Assembly (NCBI GenBank): GCA_947503105.1
Contig: CANNCM010000002.1
Location: 1-64,000, forward strand
Source: an uncultured Flavobacteriaceae bacterium
GTDB lineage: Bacteria; Bacteroidota; Bacteroidia; Flavobacteriales; Flavobacteriaceae
Direction: 5' to 3'
DNA: 64,000 nt
The notes under the pieces were generated by a model, which worked only from the letters and a program-made list of their open reading frames with translations, ran no database searches and was not told the origin of the DNA. Below are positions 1 to 8,746 of the stretch, in pieces (within the stretch, counting starts at the first letter, position 1; every line of letters begins with the position of its first letter). The translations under genes were made by a program, and so were the position numbers.

Positions 1-1920
1 ATCGGGTGTAAACGTATAAGTCGTTGTGTTATTCGGATCAAAAGCTGGCGACCATGTTCCAGTCACTCCATTTTTGGAGGTGGTCGGTAGGGTTATGAGA
101 GTACCCTCACAGACATCAGGAATGGGATCGAAGATTGGGGTAATTTTGCTGGAACTTGGTGTAAATCGCCAAAATTCGTTTGTAGCTGTCCATACACTTG
201 TATTTCTATTTGGTGGGGTAAACGCAATTGTATCATCAATATTTTGGATTCCAACAACCGCCAAACCATAATTGTGGCCGTAGCAAACGGGCTTCTTATA
301 GATATTAATATCTATGATGTTTGAAGACTCATAAAGAATAATTTGTGTAGTAGATTTTAAAGATAAACAATCATAATGAGGAACCTCATTGAAACTCACA
401 ACAAACATTCTGTTTGGAGCGGTTCCTATAGTGTAATATTTTGTATTACGGTTGCCTGGTATAATATCATGTCCTACTCCAAAAATATTAACTTCAGAGA
501 ATGTTTCAGATGAAGCATTCGGAATGAATTCATTATGTCCCAATTCCCAATCATTATCATTGCCTTCTTTTGCATTTTCAATTTCAAACGATACTACACC
601 ATTAGTACCAATTATGACCTTGTCGTAGGATTTTTCAAAGAAGCAAAACTCAAACCCTAAATCAATCACTTTAGACCACTTATCGTCTTTATTGCGAATT
701 GAAGCCCCTCTTGTTAATGAGGGTTTATTGGGATTTGATAATGCTGTAACCGTGTATAATGGTGCATTTGAACTCAATGTTTGAAACTCATTATTTGGAG
801 GGGAAAGTGGTGAAGGTCCACCTCTCACTCTCCCTCTTATGGGGTCAAAAACAGGAACTATTTTTTTGGTGATGTTTATGGTGAGCTCCGTATTTTTTGC
901 ACATTGCCCTGGATCGGGCGTAAACGTATATTTGGTGGTTTTTGTAGTATCAAAAGGTGGTGCCCATGTTCCAGTAATATTATTTTTTGAAATTGTAGGC
1001 AGTCGGAAATCTGTCCCTGCACATATCGTTTCAATGGTTGAGAATTCTGGTAAAATTTTTACCCGATCGACATGAATTTCAAATTCATCAATTCGATAAC
1101 AACCAGTGATTGTGTTTTGTATTTTCATGTAAATTTTCTGAGGATTCCCGACGTTATCAAACACATTACCCAAGGGCCTATGGCTTAAATTTGCATCACT
1201 TTCTGACAAATGATAGCTGACAATCACATCATTTTGACTGTTCATTATTTGTCGTGTTCTGTCTGTAAGATCAATTTCTGTAATGCCATCGCCATAGGGA
1301 AGTTTAGTATCACAGAAATCCATATCCATGTCGCTCTTTTGGATAGGGTTGATTGGAAGCGGAGGGAGGGTTGCCGTACCAGTCCATTCTAAAGAAAAAG
1401 GACTCATGCCAATAGGTCTGTCTATCACCAAAAAATAGGATTCTCCCGCGAGAACATTCAATTCCCTTACAAAGCTATTGCCAATCATCCCAGGCCCTTC
1501 GGAAAGGTCAATTTCGCTTGAGTTCATTCCAGTTTGATTATGACTCATATTTGCCATTGCTGGATTTGTTGTTGAACATCGGATTGCCTTTCCAATGGCT
1601 CCACAATCAACATCAGGACCGTATAAAAAGAAATCATAATCTATTTTTATATTTGTACTATTAGGCGTTAAAATAAACCCTAAAGTACCAGAGTTTTGAA
1701 TGTTTATTTTAAGCCAAATGCTATTATTTTCTGCACTAAAGCAATCATTTGTTCCAGATAATTCTTGAACACCAATGCCTAATGCATCTAGATTCAGTGT
1801 CGATTCATCACAAACAACAAGAGCTCCGCTGCAGTCGTTGGGCAGTTGTGCATTCAAATAAGCAGCGGATAGGAAATATAACACGCAGATTTTGAACATC
1901 AAAGAAAGATGTTTTTTCAT
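1..1920 (-). CDS. Large secreted/adhesin-like protein with repeated Ig-like modules, probable T9SS client (3' end runs off the window)
   Basis: Open frame on the minus strand from ATG at 1918-1920 to the window edge. It is absent from the ORF track, apparently because it has no stop inside the window. N-terminal ~340 aa nearly identical to the 2036-3583 protein. Two modules of the type C.GT...LPT.S.N..TGTW.P.FD...TT.YTFTPD, with a beta-rich domain (LGFEFCFFEKSYDKVIIGTNGVVSFE) between them. Confidence 0.8.
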   Translation of the reverse strand, partial: MKKHLSLMFKICVLYFLSAAYLNAQLPNDCSGALVVCDESTLNLDALGIGVQELSGTNDCFSAENNSIWLKINIQNSGTLGFILTPNSTNIKIDYDFFLYGPDVDCGAIGKAIRCSTTNPAMANMSHNQTGMNSSEIDLSEGPGMIGNSFVRELNVLAGESYFLVIDRPIGMSPFSLEWTGTATLPPLPINPIQKSDMDMDFCDTKLPYGDGITEIDLTDRTRQIMNSQNDVIVSYHLSESDANLSHRPLGNVFDNVGNPQKIYMKIQNTITGCYRIDEFEIHVDRVKILPEFSTIETICAGTDFRLPTISKNNITGTWAPPFDTTKTTKYTFTPDPGQCAKNTELTINITKKIVPVFDPIRGRVRGGPSPLSPPNNEFQTLSSNAPLYTVTALSNPNKPSLTRGASIRNKDDKWSKVIDLGFEFCFFEKSYDKVIIGTNGVVSFEIENAKEGNDNDWELGHNEFIPNASSETFSEVNIFGVGHDIIPGNRNTKYYTIGTAPNRMFVVSFNEVPHYDCLSLKSTTQIILYESSNIIDINIYKKPVCYGHNYGLAVVGIQNIDDTIAFTPPNRNTSVWTATNEFWRFTPSSSKITPIFDPIPDVCEGTLITLPTTSKNGVTGTWSPAFDPNNTTTYTFTPD

Positions 1921-1953
1921 ATTTAGTAGCTTTGGGTTGCTATTGCAAATTTA
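898..1953 (-). repeat. Direct duplication, copy A (~96% identical to 2561-3616)
   Basis: Constant coordinate offset of 1663 from the left junction through the start codon to the putative -7 element, so no net indels; about 42 mismatches counted by eye over ~1,020 bp. Confidence 0.9.
1946..1953 (-). promoter_or_regulatory. Putative -7 element (TAAATTTG) for the left-edge adhesin-like gene
   Basis: TAnnTTTG match on the minus strand ~25 nt upstream of ATG 1920; positional equivalent of 3609-3616. Confidence 0.45.
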
Positions 1954-2035
1954 TATTTTTTTATGTGATTGCTCTCATTTTATGACATAAAACAATAAGA
2001 TTCGCCATCTATAAAGGAGGCCATTAGCGTTTGAT

Positions 2036-3583
2036 TTAATATTTTAAACTAAAATGTGATTTAAATTGTTTCTCTACACCATCGTCCATATACGTTACGA
2101 TAAACCAGTAGTCGCTACTCGGTACACGGACTCCTTCATAAGTCCCGTCCCATCCTAAGCTATCACTGTCCAATTGGCTCAAAAATTTACCAAAACGATC
2201 ATAAATTGTAATGCTTTTGTAGTTGTCTTTCAAGCAGTTTATTGTCCAATAATCATTGAATCCATCGCCGTTTGGAGTGAAATATCTAGGGTAATAAAGC
2301 ACTATAATTTTGGTGCTTTTTATATTCTGACAAGCTTTTAAATCTCTTACGCTCACACGCTGATTTTCGCATCCAGTCACATTGTTAAAGATATGGCTAC
2401 TTTGCCATTTTCTGTTATTCAATTTATATTCATAGGTTCCACTGCCGCCTTTGGCTTGTACTTCTATCTTTTGAGGGTCGCCAAATGGTTCAGCGGTACT
2501 CAACGCTGTTATAGATAGACTATCTGGATGAACTACTTTTACACTAAGTTCGGTGTCTATGGCACATTGCCCTGGATCGGGCGTAAACGTATATTTGGTG
2601 GTTTTTGTAGTATCAAAAGGTGGTGCCCATGTTCCAGTAATATTATTTTTTGAAATTGTAGGAAGGCGGAAACTTGTCCCTGCACATATCGTTTCAATGG
2701 TTGAGAATTCTGGTAAAATTTTTACCCGATCGACATGAATTTCAAATTCATCAATTCTGTAACAACCAGTGATTGTGTTTTGTGTTTTCATGTAAATTTT
2801 CTGAGGATTCCCGACGTTATCAAACACATTACCCAAGGGCCGATTACTTAAATTTGCATCACTTTCTGACAAATGATAGCTGACAATCACATCATTTTGA
2901 CTGTTCATTATTTGTCGTGTTCTGTCTGTGAGATCAATTTCTGTAATGCCATCGCCATAAGGGAATTTAGAATCACAGATATCCATATCCATGTCGCTCT
3001 TTTGGATAGGGTTGATTGGAAGCGGAGGGAGGGTTGCCGTACCAGTCCATTCTAAAGAAAAAGGACTCATGCCAATAGGTCTGTCTATCACTAAAAAATA
3101 GGATTCTCCCGCGAGAACATTCAATTCCCTTACAAAGCTATTGCCAGCTCTCCCAGGCCCTTCGGAAAGGTCAATTTCGCTTGAGTTCATTCCAGTTTGA
3201 TTATGACTCATATTTGCCATTGCTGGATTTGTTGTTGAACATCGGATTGCCTTTCCAATGGCTCCACAATCAACATCAGGACCGTATAAAAAGAAATCAT
3301 AATCTATTTTTATATTTGTACTATTAGGCGTTAAAATAAACCCTAAAGTACCGGAGTTTTGAATATTTAATTTAAGCCAAATACTATTATTTTCTGAACT
3401 ACCACAATTATTTGTTCCAGATACTTCTTGAACACCAATGCCTTGTGCATCTAGATTTAGTGTTGAATCATCACAAACAACAAGAGCTCCGCTGCAGTCG
3501 TTGGGCATTTGTGCGTTCAAATAAGCAGCGGATAAGAAATACAACACGCAGAGTTTGAACATCAAAGAAAGATGCTTTTTCAT
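2036..3583 (-). CDS. T9SS type B sorting domain-containing / gliding motility-associated C-terminal (CHU_C) domain protein
   Basis: C-terminus YFTPNGDGFNDYWTINCLKDNYKSITIYDRFGKFLSQLDSDSLGWDGTYEG matches the CHU_C/gliding-associated C-terminal domain. Signal peptide MKKHLSLMFKLCVLYFLSAAYLNAQ. Start placed at ATG 3583 rather than the track's 3637. Confidence 0.85.
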   Translation of the reverse strand: MKKHLSLMFKLCVLYFLSAAYLNAQMPNDCSGALVVCDDSTLNLDAQGIGVQEVSGTNNCGSSENNSIWLKLNIQNSGTLGFILTPNSTNIKIDYDFFLYGPDVDCGAIGKAIRCSTTNPAMANMSHNQTGMNSSEIDLSEGPGRAGNSFVRELNVLAGESYFLVIDRPIGMSPFSLEWTGTATLPPLPINPIQKSDMDMDICDSKFPYGDGITEIDLTDRTRQIMNSQNDVIVSYHLSESDANLSNRPLGNVFDNVGNPQKIYMKTQNTITGCYRIDEFEIHVDRVKILPEFSTIETICAGTSFRLPTISKNNITGTWAPPFDTTKTTKYTFTPDPGQCAIDTELSVKVVHPDSLSITALSTAEPFGDPQKIEVQAKGGSGTYEYKLNNRKWQSSHIFNNVTGCENQRVSVRDLKACQNIKSTKIIVLYYPRYFTPNGDGFNDYWTINCLKDNYKSITIYDRFGKFLSQLDSDSLGWDGTYEGVRVPSSDYWFIVTYMDDGVEKQFKSHFSLKY

Positions 3584-3616
3584 ATTTAGTAGATTTGGGT
3601 TACTTTTACAAAAATA
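2561..3616 (-). repeat. Direct duplication, copy B
   Basis: See copy A. Confidence 0.9.
3609..3616 (-). promoter_or_regulatory. Putative -7 element (TATTTTTG) for the CHU_C-domain gene
   Basis: TAnnTTTG match on the minus strand ~25 nt upstream of ATG 3583. Confidence 0.45.
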
Positions 3617-3637
3617 CTTTTTTTTTTGACTTTTCAA

Positions 3638-4312
3638 ATGTATTTATACAATTACAGTAAATCTCCAATACGACTGATGTGCCCCGAATTGGATGAAAAG
3701 GCCTATGTTCCCATTGATTTGTCTGTAGATAGTAGAGATTTAAAAACCTATCATTTGCACTCCAGTTTAACATTTTCTGATTTTATTAAAAATCATCTCG
3801 AATCACATCAAAAAAAAATTGCTTTTGGGGGCTATTTGGAGAAAAGACAACTCTACAGTCGGAGTTCACACTTTAGTAGTCAAAACCCTGAATATCAACG
3901 TAATATACATCTTGGAGTAGATCTTTGGTGTGCAGAGGCAACTCCAGTTTTAGCCGCTTTTGATGGCGAGGTTCACAGCTTTAAAAACAATACTGCTTTT
4001 GGAGATTATGGCCCTACAATCATTCTAAAGCACAGTGTTAATGGCATGACATTTTTTAGCCTGTATGGTCATTTATCCTTAGCTTCTATTGCCCCTCTTA
4101 AGGTTGGGAAAAAAATCAATGCTGGTGATGTGATAGGCTATTTGGGTGGCCCTGATATCAATGGCGACTACCCACCACACCTTCATTTTCAACTCATAAA
4201 AGATATGCAAGGTAATGTTGGAGATTATCCAGGAGTTTGTTGTGAAAAAGAGCTAGAATTTTATAAGCAAAATTGCCCAGATCCAAACCTATTTTTGAAG
4301 CTTACGCATTGA
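3638..4312 (+). CDS. M23 family metallopeptidase
   Basis: HLGVDLWCAEATPVLAAFDGEV...YGHLS...PPHLHFQL, LytM/M23 motifs. ATG at 3638 preferred over the TTG at 3626. Confidence 0.85.
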   Translation: MYLYNYSKSPIRLMCPELDEKAYVPIDLSVDSRDLKTYHLHSSLTFSDFIKNHLESHQKKIAFGGYLEKRQLYSRSSHFSSQNPEYQRNIHLGVDLWCAEATPVLAAFDGEVHSFKNNTAFGDYGPTIILKHSVNGMTFFSLYGHLSLASIAPLKVGKKINAGDVIGYLGGPDINGDYPPHLHFQLIKDMQGNVGDYPGVCCEKELEFYKQNCPDPNLFLKLTH

Positions 4313-7300
4313 CAAGTACCCATTCTCCTTTTTGAATCAGCGGTAGGGCTTGTTTATATTTCAAAGACTTGCTTTCACCACTCATGACATTCTTGATGGT
4401 CACGCGGTCATTTCTACCAATCTTCGGCTGTTCTCTTACGATAGTTTCCACGGCTTGCGATTGGCGTTGCGTTTGGCCTGCTGCTCTCGATTGTGCTGCT
4501 CGCTCGTCCATGTTTGGAATCACATCTTTTGAGGTCTGAACCTTTTCACGACGTCTTGCTTTAGCTTCTTGAATTGTGTCTGCAGTTTCTTGCGGAATTT
4601 CCCCTTTAAATAAAAATGAAATCACATCTTTATTCACTTGGTCAATCATCGCTTTAAATAATTCAAAAGATTCAAATTTATATATCAATAGTGGATCTTT
4701 TTGCTCGTGAACTGCCAACTGTACAGATTGTTTCAACTCATCCATTTTTCGAAGGTGAGTTTTCCAAGCATCGTCTATAATGGCCAGAGATATATTTTTT
4801 TCAAAGTCTGTTACTAATTGTTTTCCGTTGGTTTCATAAGATTTTTCCAAATCAGTTACCACTTGAAGTGTTTTGGCCCCGTCTGTAAATGGAACAACGA
4901 TACGCTTGAATTTATCACGCTGGGTTTCATAAACGTTTTTAATCACTGGAAAGGCCAAATCGGCATTGCGTTCCATTTTGGCTTCGTAGTGTTCAAAAGC
5001 AACTTTGTAAACTTCTTTGGTAATGTCTTGTGCACTGGTGTTTTCAAATTCAGAGGCACTAATTGGCGCACTCATCGAGAAATAGCGAATCAGCTCAAAC
5101 TCAAAGTTTTTGAAGTCGTTTGATTCTTTATTACTTTCCGTAATGATTTCTGCAATGTCATAAACCATATTTGCCAAATCGACACGCAAGCGTTCTCCGT
5201 TCAAAGCGTTATAACGTCTTTTGTAAACCACTTCACGCTGAGCGTTCATAACGTCGTCATATTCTAGCAGTCGTTTACGAATTCCAAATTGATTTTCTTC
5301 TACCTTTTTTTGGGCTCTTTCAATAGATTTTGAAATCATAGAATGCTGAATCACTTCACCTTCTTCGAGTCCCATACGGTCCATCATTTTTGCGATACGT
5401 TCACTACCAAAAAGACGCATTAAATTATCTTCTAGAGAAACATAAAATTGAGAACTTCCTGGATCGCCTTGCCGTCCTGCACGACCTCGTAACTGGCGGT
5501 CCACACGACGAGAGTCGTGGCGTTCTGTACCAACAATGGCCAATCCCCCAGCGTTTTTGACTTCGTCAGACAGCTTAATATCGGTACCCCTACCAGCCAT
5601 ATTTGTAGCAATGGTAACTTGTCCTGGTTGTCCTGCTTCTGCTACAATGTCGGCCTCTTTTTTGTGGAGTTTGGCATTCAGTACATTGTGAGGAATTTTT
5701 CGTATGCTGAGCATTTTCCCTAGCAACTCACTGATTTCTACACTTGTTGTTCCGATGAGTACTGGCCTGCCTGAATTTGAAAGCTTAGTAACTTCTTCAA
5801 TTACAGCGTTGTATTTTTCTCGTTTTGTTTTATATACCAAGTCCTCGCGATCATCTCTAGCGATAGGGCGATTTGTTGGTATTTCAACAACATCTAGCTT
5901 GTAAATTTCCCAAAATTCTCCAGCTTCTGTAACTGCTGTACCGGTCATTCCTGAGAGCTTGCGATACATTCGGAAGTAGTTTTGCAATGTAACTGTAGCA
6001 AATGTTTGTGTTGCTGCCTCAATTTTCACATTTTCTTTTGCTTCAATCGCCTGATGCAATCCATCGCTGTAGCGGCGGCCGTCCATGATACGACCCGTTT
6101 GCTCATCTACAATCATCACTTTGTTGTCCATCACCACATATTGAATGTCTTTTTCAAATAGGGCATAGGCTTTAAGTAATTGGCTCAAGGTATGAATGCG
6201 TTCGGATTTTACACCAAACTCTCTGAACAATTCTTCTTTGAGTTCTGCTTCTTTTTCGGGCTCAAGATTTTGATTTTCAATCTTAGAAATTTCCATTCCC
6301 ATTTCGGGCATGACAAAAAAGTTGGGATCATCTGCGCCAGAAAGATAGTCTACCCCTTTGTCAGATAATTCAATTTGATTGTTTTTTTCATCAATGACAT
6401 AATAGAGTTCTGCATCTACTTTTGGCATTTCTCTATTGTTGTCTTGCATATAGAAGTTTTCTGTTTTTTGCAAGAGTTGTTTGATGCCTTCTTCGCTCAA
6501 AAATTTAATAAGTGCTTTGTTTTTTGGCATTCCTCTGTACACACGCAATAATTGAAACCCTCCTTCTTTGGTGTCCCCTCTAGCAATACTTTTTTTGGCT
6601 TCGGCTAAAACGCCGGTTAGATATTTTCTTTGAACACTTACAATGTCTTGAATTTTTGGCTTGAGTTCTATAAACTCATGGCGATCGCCTTGTGGAACAG
6701 GACCAGAAATAATCAGCGGTGTTCGTGCATCATCAATTAATACCGAATCAATTTCATCTACGATGGCGTAGTGATGTGGTTTTTGAACCAAATCGCCTGT
6801 GGTATGCGCCATATTATCACGCAAATAATCAAATCCAAATTCGTTGTTTGTTCCGTAGGTAATATCTGCATTGTAGGCATTTTTACGCGCAGCAGAATTT
6901 GGCTTGTGATAGTCTATACAATCTACACTAAGTCCATGAAACTGAAAAATTGGCGCCATCCACGCGCTGTCACGTTTTGCCAAATAATCATTGACGGTTA
7001 CTAAGTGCACTCCTTTTCCTGTAAGCGCATTCAAATATACAGGGAGGGTAGCCACAAGAGTTTTTCCTTCTCCGGTTTGCATTTCTGCAATTTTACCCTG
7101 ATGCATGGCGACTCCACCAATGAGCTGAACATCATAATGGATCATGTCCCATGTGATAGGTTTTCCAGCAGCATCCCAAGAATTTGCCCACAAAGCATGA
7201 TCTCCGTCAAGAGACACATATTCCTTACTTCCTGCTAATTCTCGATCAAAAGCATTGGCTTTAACTTTCACAATTGGGTTATTCACAAAGCGTTTTGCGG

Positions 7301-7655
7301 TTTCTTTGACAACTGCAAAAGCTTCGGGTAAAATAGAATTCAAGACCTCTTGGGTGCTCGTGTATATTTCGTCGTTTATTTGGTCTATCTCTTCATAGAT
7401 TTCTTCTTTTTGATCGATATCTGAAGTGACTTTTATGGTTTCTCGTAACTGCTCAATTTTCGCATGATGTTGAGCACAAGCAGATTGTATATTGGATTTG
7501 AACTCTTCTGTTTTTGCTCTAAGCTCGTCGTGGCTCAATGCAGCAACTTTGGGTTCAAAGTTTTTAATTTCTTTGACGATTGGCATGATAGACTTTACGT
7601 CTTGTTTCGATTTGTCGCCAACAAATACTTTTAATACAGAATTGAGTAAACTCAT
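4302..7655 (-). CDS. secA: Preprotein translocase subunit SecA
   Basis: 1117 aa; AEMQTGEGKTLVATLP, VDEIDSVLIDDARTPLIISG, ATNMAGRGTDIKL, RQLRGRAGRQGDPGSSQFYVSLED. Confidence 0.98.
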   Translation of the reverse strand: MSLLNSVLKVFVGDKSKQDVKSIMPIVKEIKNFEPKVAALSHDELRAKTEEFKSNIQSACAQHHAKIEQLRETIKVTSDIDQKEEIYEEIDQINDEIYTSTQEVLNSILPEAFAVVKETAKRFVNNPIVKVKANAFDRELAGSKEYVSLDGDHALWANSWDAAGKPITWDMIHYDVQLIGGVAMHQGKIAEMQTGEGKTLVATLPVYLNALTGKGVHLVTVNDYLAKRDSAWMAPIFQFHGLSVDCIDYHKPNSAARKNAYNADITYGTNNEFGFDYLRDNMAHTTGDLVQKPHHYAIVDEIDSVLIDDARTPLIISGPVPQGDRHEFIELKPKIQDIVSVQRKYLTGVLAEAKKSIARGDTKEGGFQLLRVYRGMPKNKALIKFLSEEGIKQLLQKTENFYMQDNNREMPKVDAELYYVIDEKNNQIELSDKGVDYLSGADDPNFFVMPEMGMEISKIENQNLEPEKEAELKEELFREFGVKSERIHTLSQLLKAYALFEKDIQYVVMDNKVMIVDEQTGRIMDGRRYSDGLHQAIEAKENVKIEAATQTFATVTLQNYFRMYRKLSGMTGTAVTEAGEFWEIYKLDVVEIPTNRPIARDDREDLVYKTKREKYNAVIEEVTKLSNSGRPVLIGTTSVEISELLGKMLSIRKIPHNVLNAKLHKKEADIVAEAGQPGQVTIATNMAGRGTDIKLSDEVKNAGGLAIVGTERHDSRRVDRQLRGRAGRQGDPGSSQFYVSLEDNLMRLFGSERIAKMMDRMGLEEGEVIQHSMISKSIERAQKKVEENQFGIRKRLLEYDDVMNAQREVVYKRRYNALNGERLRVDLANMVYDIAEIITESNKESNDFKNFEFELIRYFSMSAPISASEFENTSAQDITKEVYKVAFEHYEAKMERNADLAFPVIKNVYETQRDKFKRIVVPFTDGAKTLQVVTDLEKSYETNGKQLVTDFEKNISLAIIDDAWKTHLRKMDELKQSVQLAVHEQKDPLLIYKFESFELFKAMIDQVNKDVISFLFKGEIPQETADTIQEAKARRREKVQTSKDVIPNMDERAAQSRAAGQTQRQSQAVETIVREQPKIGRNDRVTIKNVMSGESKSLKYKQALPLIQKGEWVLVNA

Positions 7656-7710
7656 TGTCGTGCTGTTCTTAATTTTTTATATTGATATTCCTCTTAGTAA
7701 GTAGGACTGT

Positions 7711-7718
7711 CAAATATA
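7711..7718 (-). promoter_or_regulatory. Putative Bacteroidota -7 element (TATATTTG) upstream of secA
   Basis: TAnnTTTG match on the minus strand ~55 nt upstream of the secA ATG. Confidence 0.35.
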
Positions 7719-7752
7719 CGGTTTGTTCTCAATTTTTGAGAATAATTAATCC

Positions 7753-7784
7753 AAAAAAAAAGTCTCTTCATGAGACTTTTTTTT
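7753..7784 (-). terminator. Rho-independent terminator (possibly bidirectional) downstream of the DUF2795 gene
   Basis: A-run + AGTCTC TTCAT GAGACT + T-run. Confidence 0.75.
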
Positions 7785-8004
7785 AATATTCATCTTCATT
7801 CCAAAGATAATCTTCGTCTGAAGGATAATCTGGCCAGATTTCTTGAATTGAATCGTAAGTTTCCCCTTCGTCCTCTATAGCTTGTAAGTTTTCTACAACT
7901 TCAAGAGGAGAACCAGTTCTAATGGAGTAGTCAATCAACTCATCTTTTGTTGCAGGCCATGGTGCGTCACTTAAAAATGATGCGAGTTCGAGTGTCCAGT
8001 ACAT
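7783..8004 (-). CDS. DUF2795 domain-containing small acidic protein
   Basis: MYWTLELASFLSDAPWPATKDELIDYSIRTGSPLEVVENLQAIEDEGETYDSIQEIWPDYPS, typical of DUF2795 proteins in Bacteroidota. Confidence 0.75.
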   Translation of the reverse strand: MYWTLELASFLSDAPWPATKDELIDYSIRTGSPLEVVENLQAIEDEGETYDSIQEIWPDYPSDEDYLWNEDEY

Positions 8005-8026
8005 AATTAAAAGGTTTAATTTTTTG

Positions 8027-8034
8027 CAAAAATA
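8027..8034 (-). promoter_or_regulatory. Putative -7 element (TATTTTTG) for the DUF2795 gene
   Basis: TAnnTTTG match on the minus strand ~23 nt upstream of the ATG. Confidence 0.45.
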
Positions 8035-8140
8035 ATTTTTTAACCGAAATAGTCAAGGAAATTCGTATTTATTTAATACTCAAAGTTATTAACTGTTTGC
8101 GCAATGGTTTCAATCCCTAAAAGATAATATCTAATTTTAC

Positions 8141-8704
8141 TTATACAATAGGCTTTGGATTCCATTTGATTTCCTCCACTTTTAAATCTTTCGTCAATTT
8201 CCGTGCCAATACAAATAGATAGTCTGAAAGGCGATTCAAATAGGAAATGATATTTGGGTTAATCTCTTGAATTTCAGCAACTTGACACACTCTTCGTTCT
8301 GCTCTTCTACACACCGCCCGTGCGATATGACAAAACGACACCAATTTGTGGCCGCCTGGCAAAATAAAATGAGTCATTGGCGCCAATGCCTCATTCATTT
8401 GGTCTATTTTTTGTTCCAAAACTTCAATGGAATTTGATTTAATTTCCGGAATTTTTAATTGATTTTTTTTGGCTTTTTCTGAACCAGAGGCCAAATGTGC
8501 TCCAATTTCAAATAGAACATTTTGAATAGAAATTAATTCGTCCTTAATCCCGGAACTCTTCAAACTATCGCGCAAAAGCCCTACATGAGTATTGAGCTCA
8601 TCTACAGTTCCGTAGGCTTCTACAAGCAAATGATGCTTTTGCACTCTTTTTCCGCCATATAAAGAGGTTGTTCCATTGTCACCAGTTTTGGTATATATTT
8701 TCAT
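8141..8704 (-). CDS. Cob(I)yrinic acid a,c-diamide adenosyltransferase (PduO-type)
   Basis: N-terminal MKIYTKTGDNGTTSLYGGKRVQK; C-terminal ARAVCRRAERRVCQVAEI...NRLSDYLFVLAR. Confidence 0.93.
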   Translation of the reverse strand: MKIYTKTGDNGTTSLYGGKRVQKHHLLVEAYGTVDELNTHVGLLRDSLKSSGIKDELISIQNVLFEIGAHLASGSEKAKKNQLKIPEIKSNSIEVLEQKIDQMNEALAPMTHFILPGGHKLVSFCHIARAVCRRAERRVCQVAEIQEINPNIISYLNRLSDYLFVLARKLTKDLKVEEIKWNPKPIV

Positions 8705-8746
8705 GTGCTTAAAATTAGACTTAAAGTTAAGTATAAATTTTAAATC

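Noticed and set aside
839-1392. Plus-strand ORFs 839-1075 and 1210-1392, with near-copies at 2553-2738 and 2873-3055, as a repeated small-protein family
   Set aside because: They are antisense shadows of the duplicated minus-strand adhesin-like genes; their similarity is explained by the duplication.
1-1920. Left-edge gene as a pseudogene, because it is absent from the ORF track
   Set aside because: Manual translation of the parts I read stays in frame to the window edge; it is most likely unlisted because its stop lies outside the window.
4350-7704. Several plus-strand ORFs inside secA (e.g. 4818-5123, 5517-5723, 6771-7238)
   Set aside because: They lie antisense to a strongly conserved gene, with compositionally odd translations and no recognisable domains.
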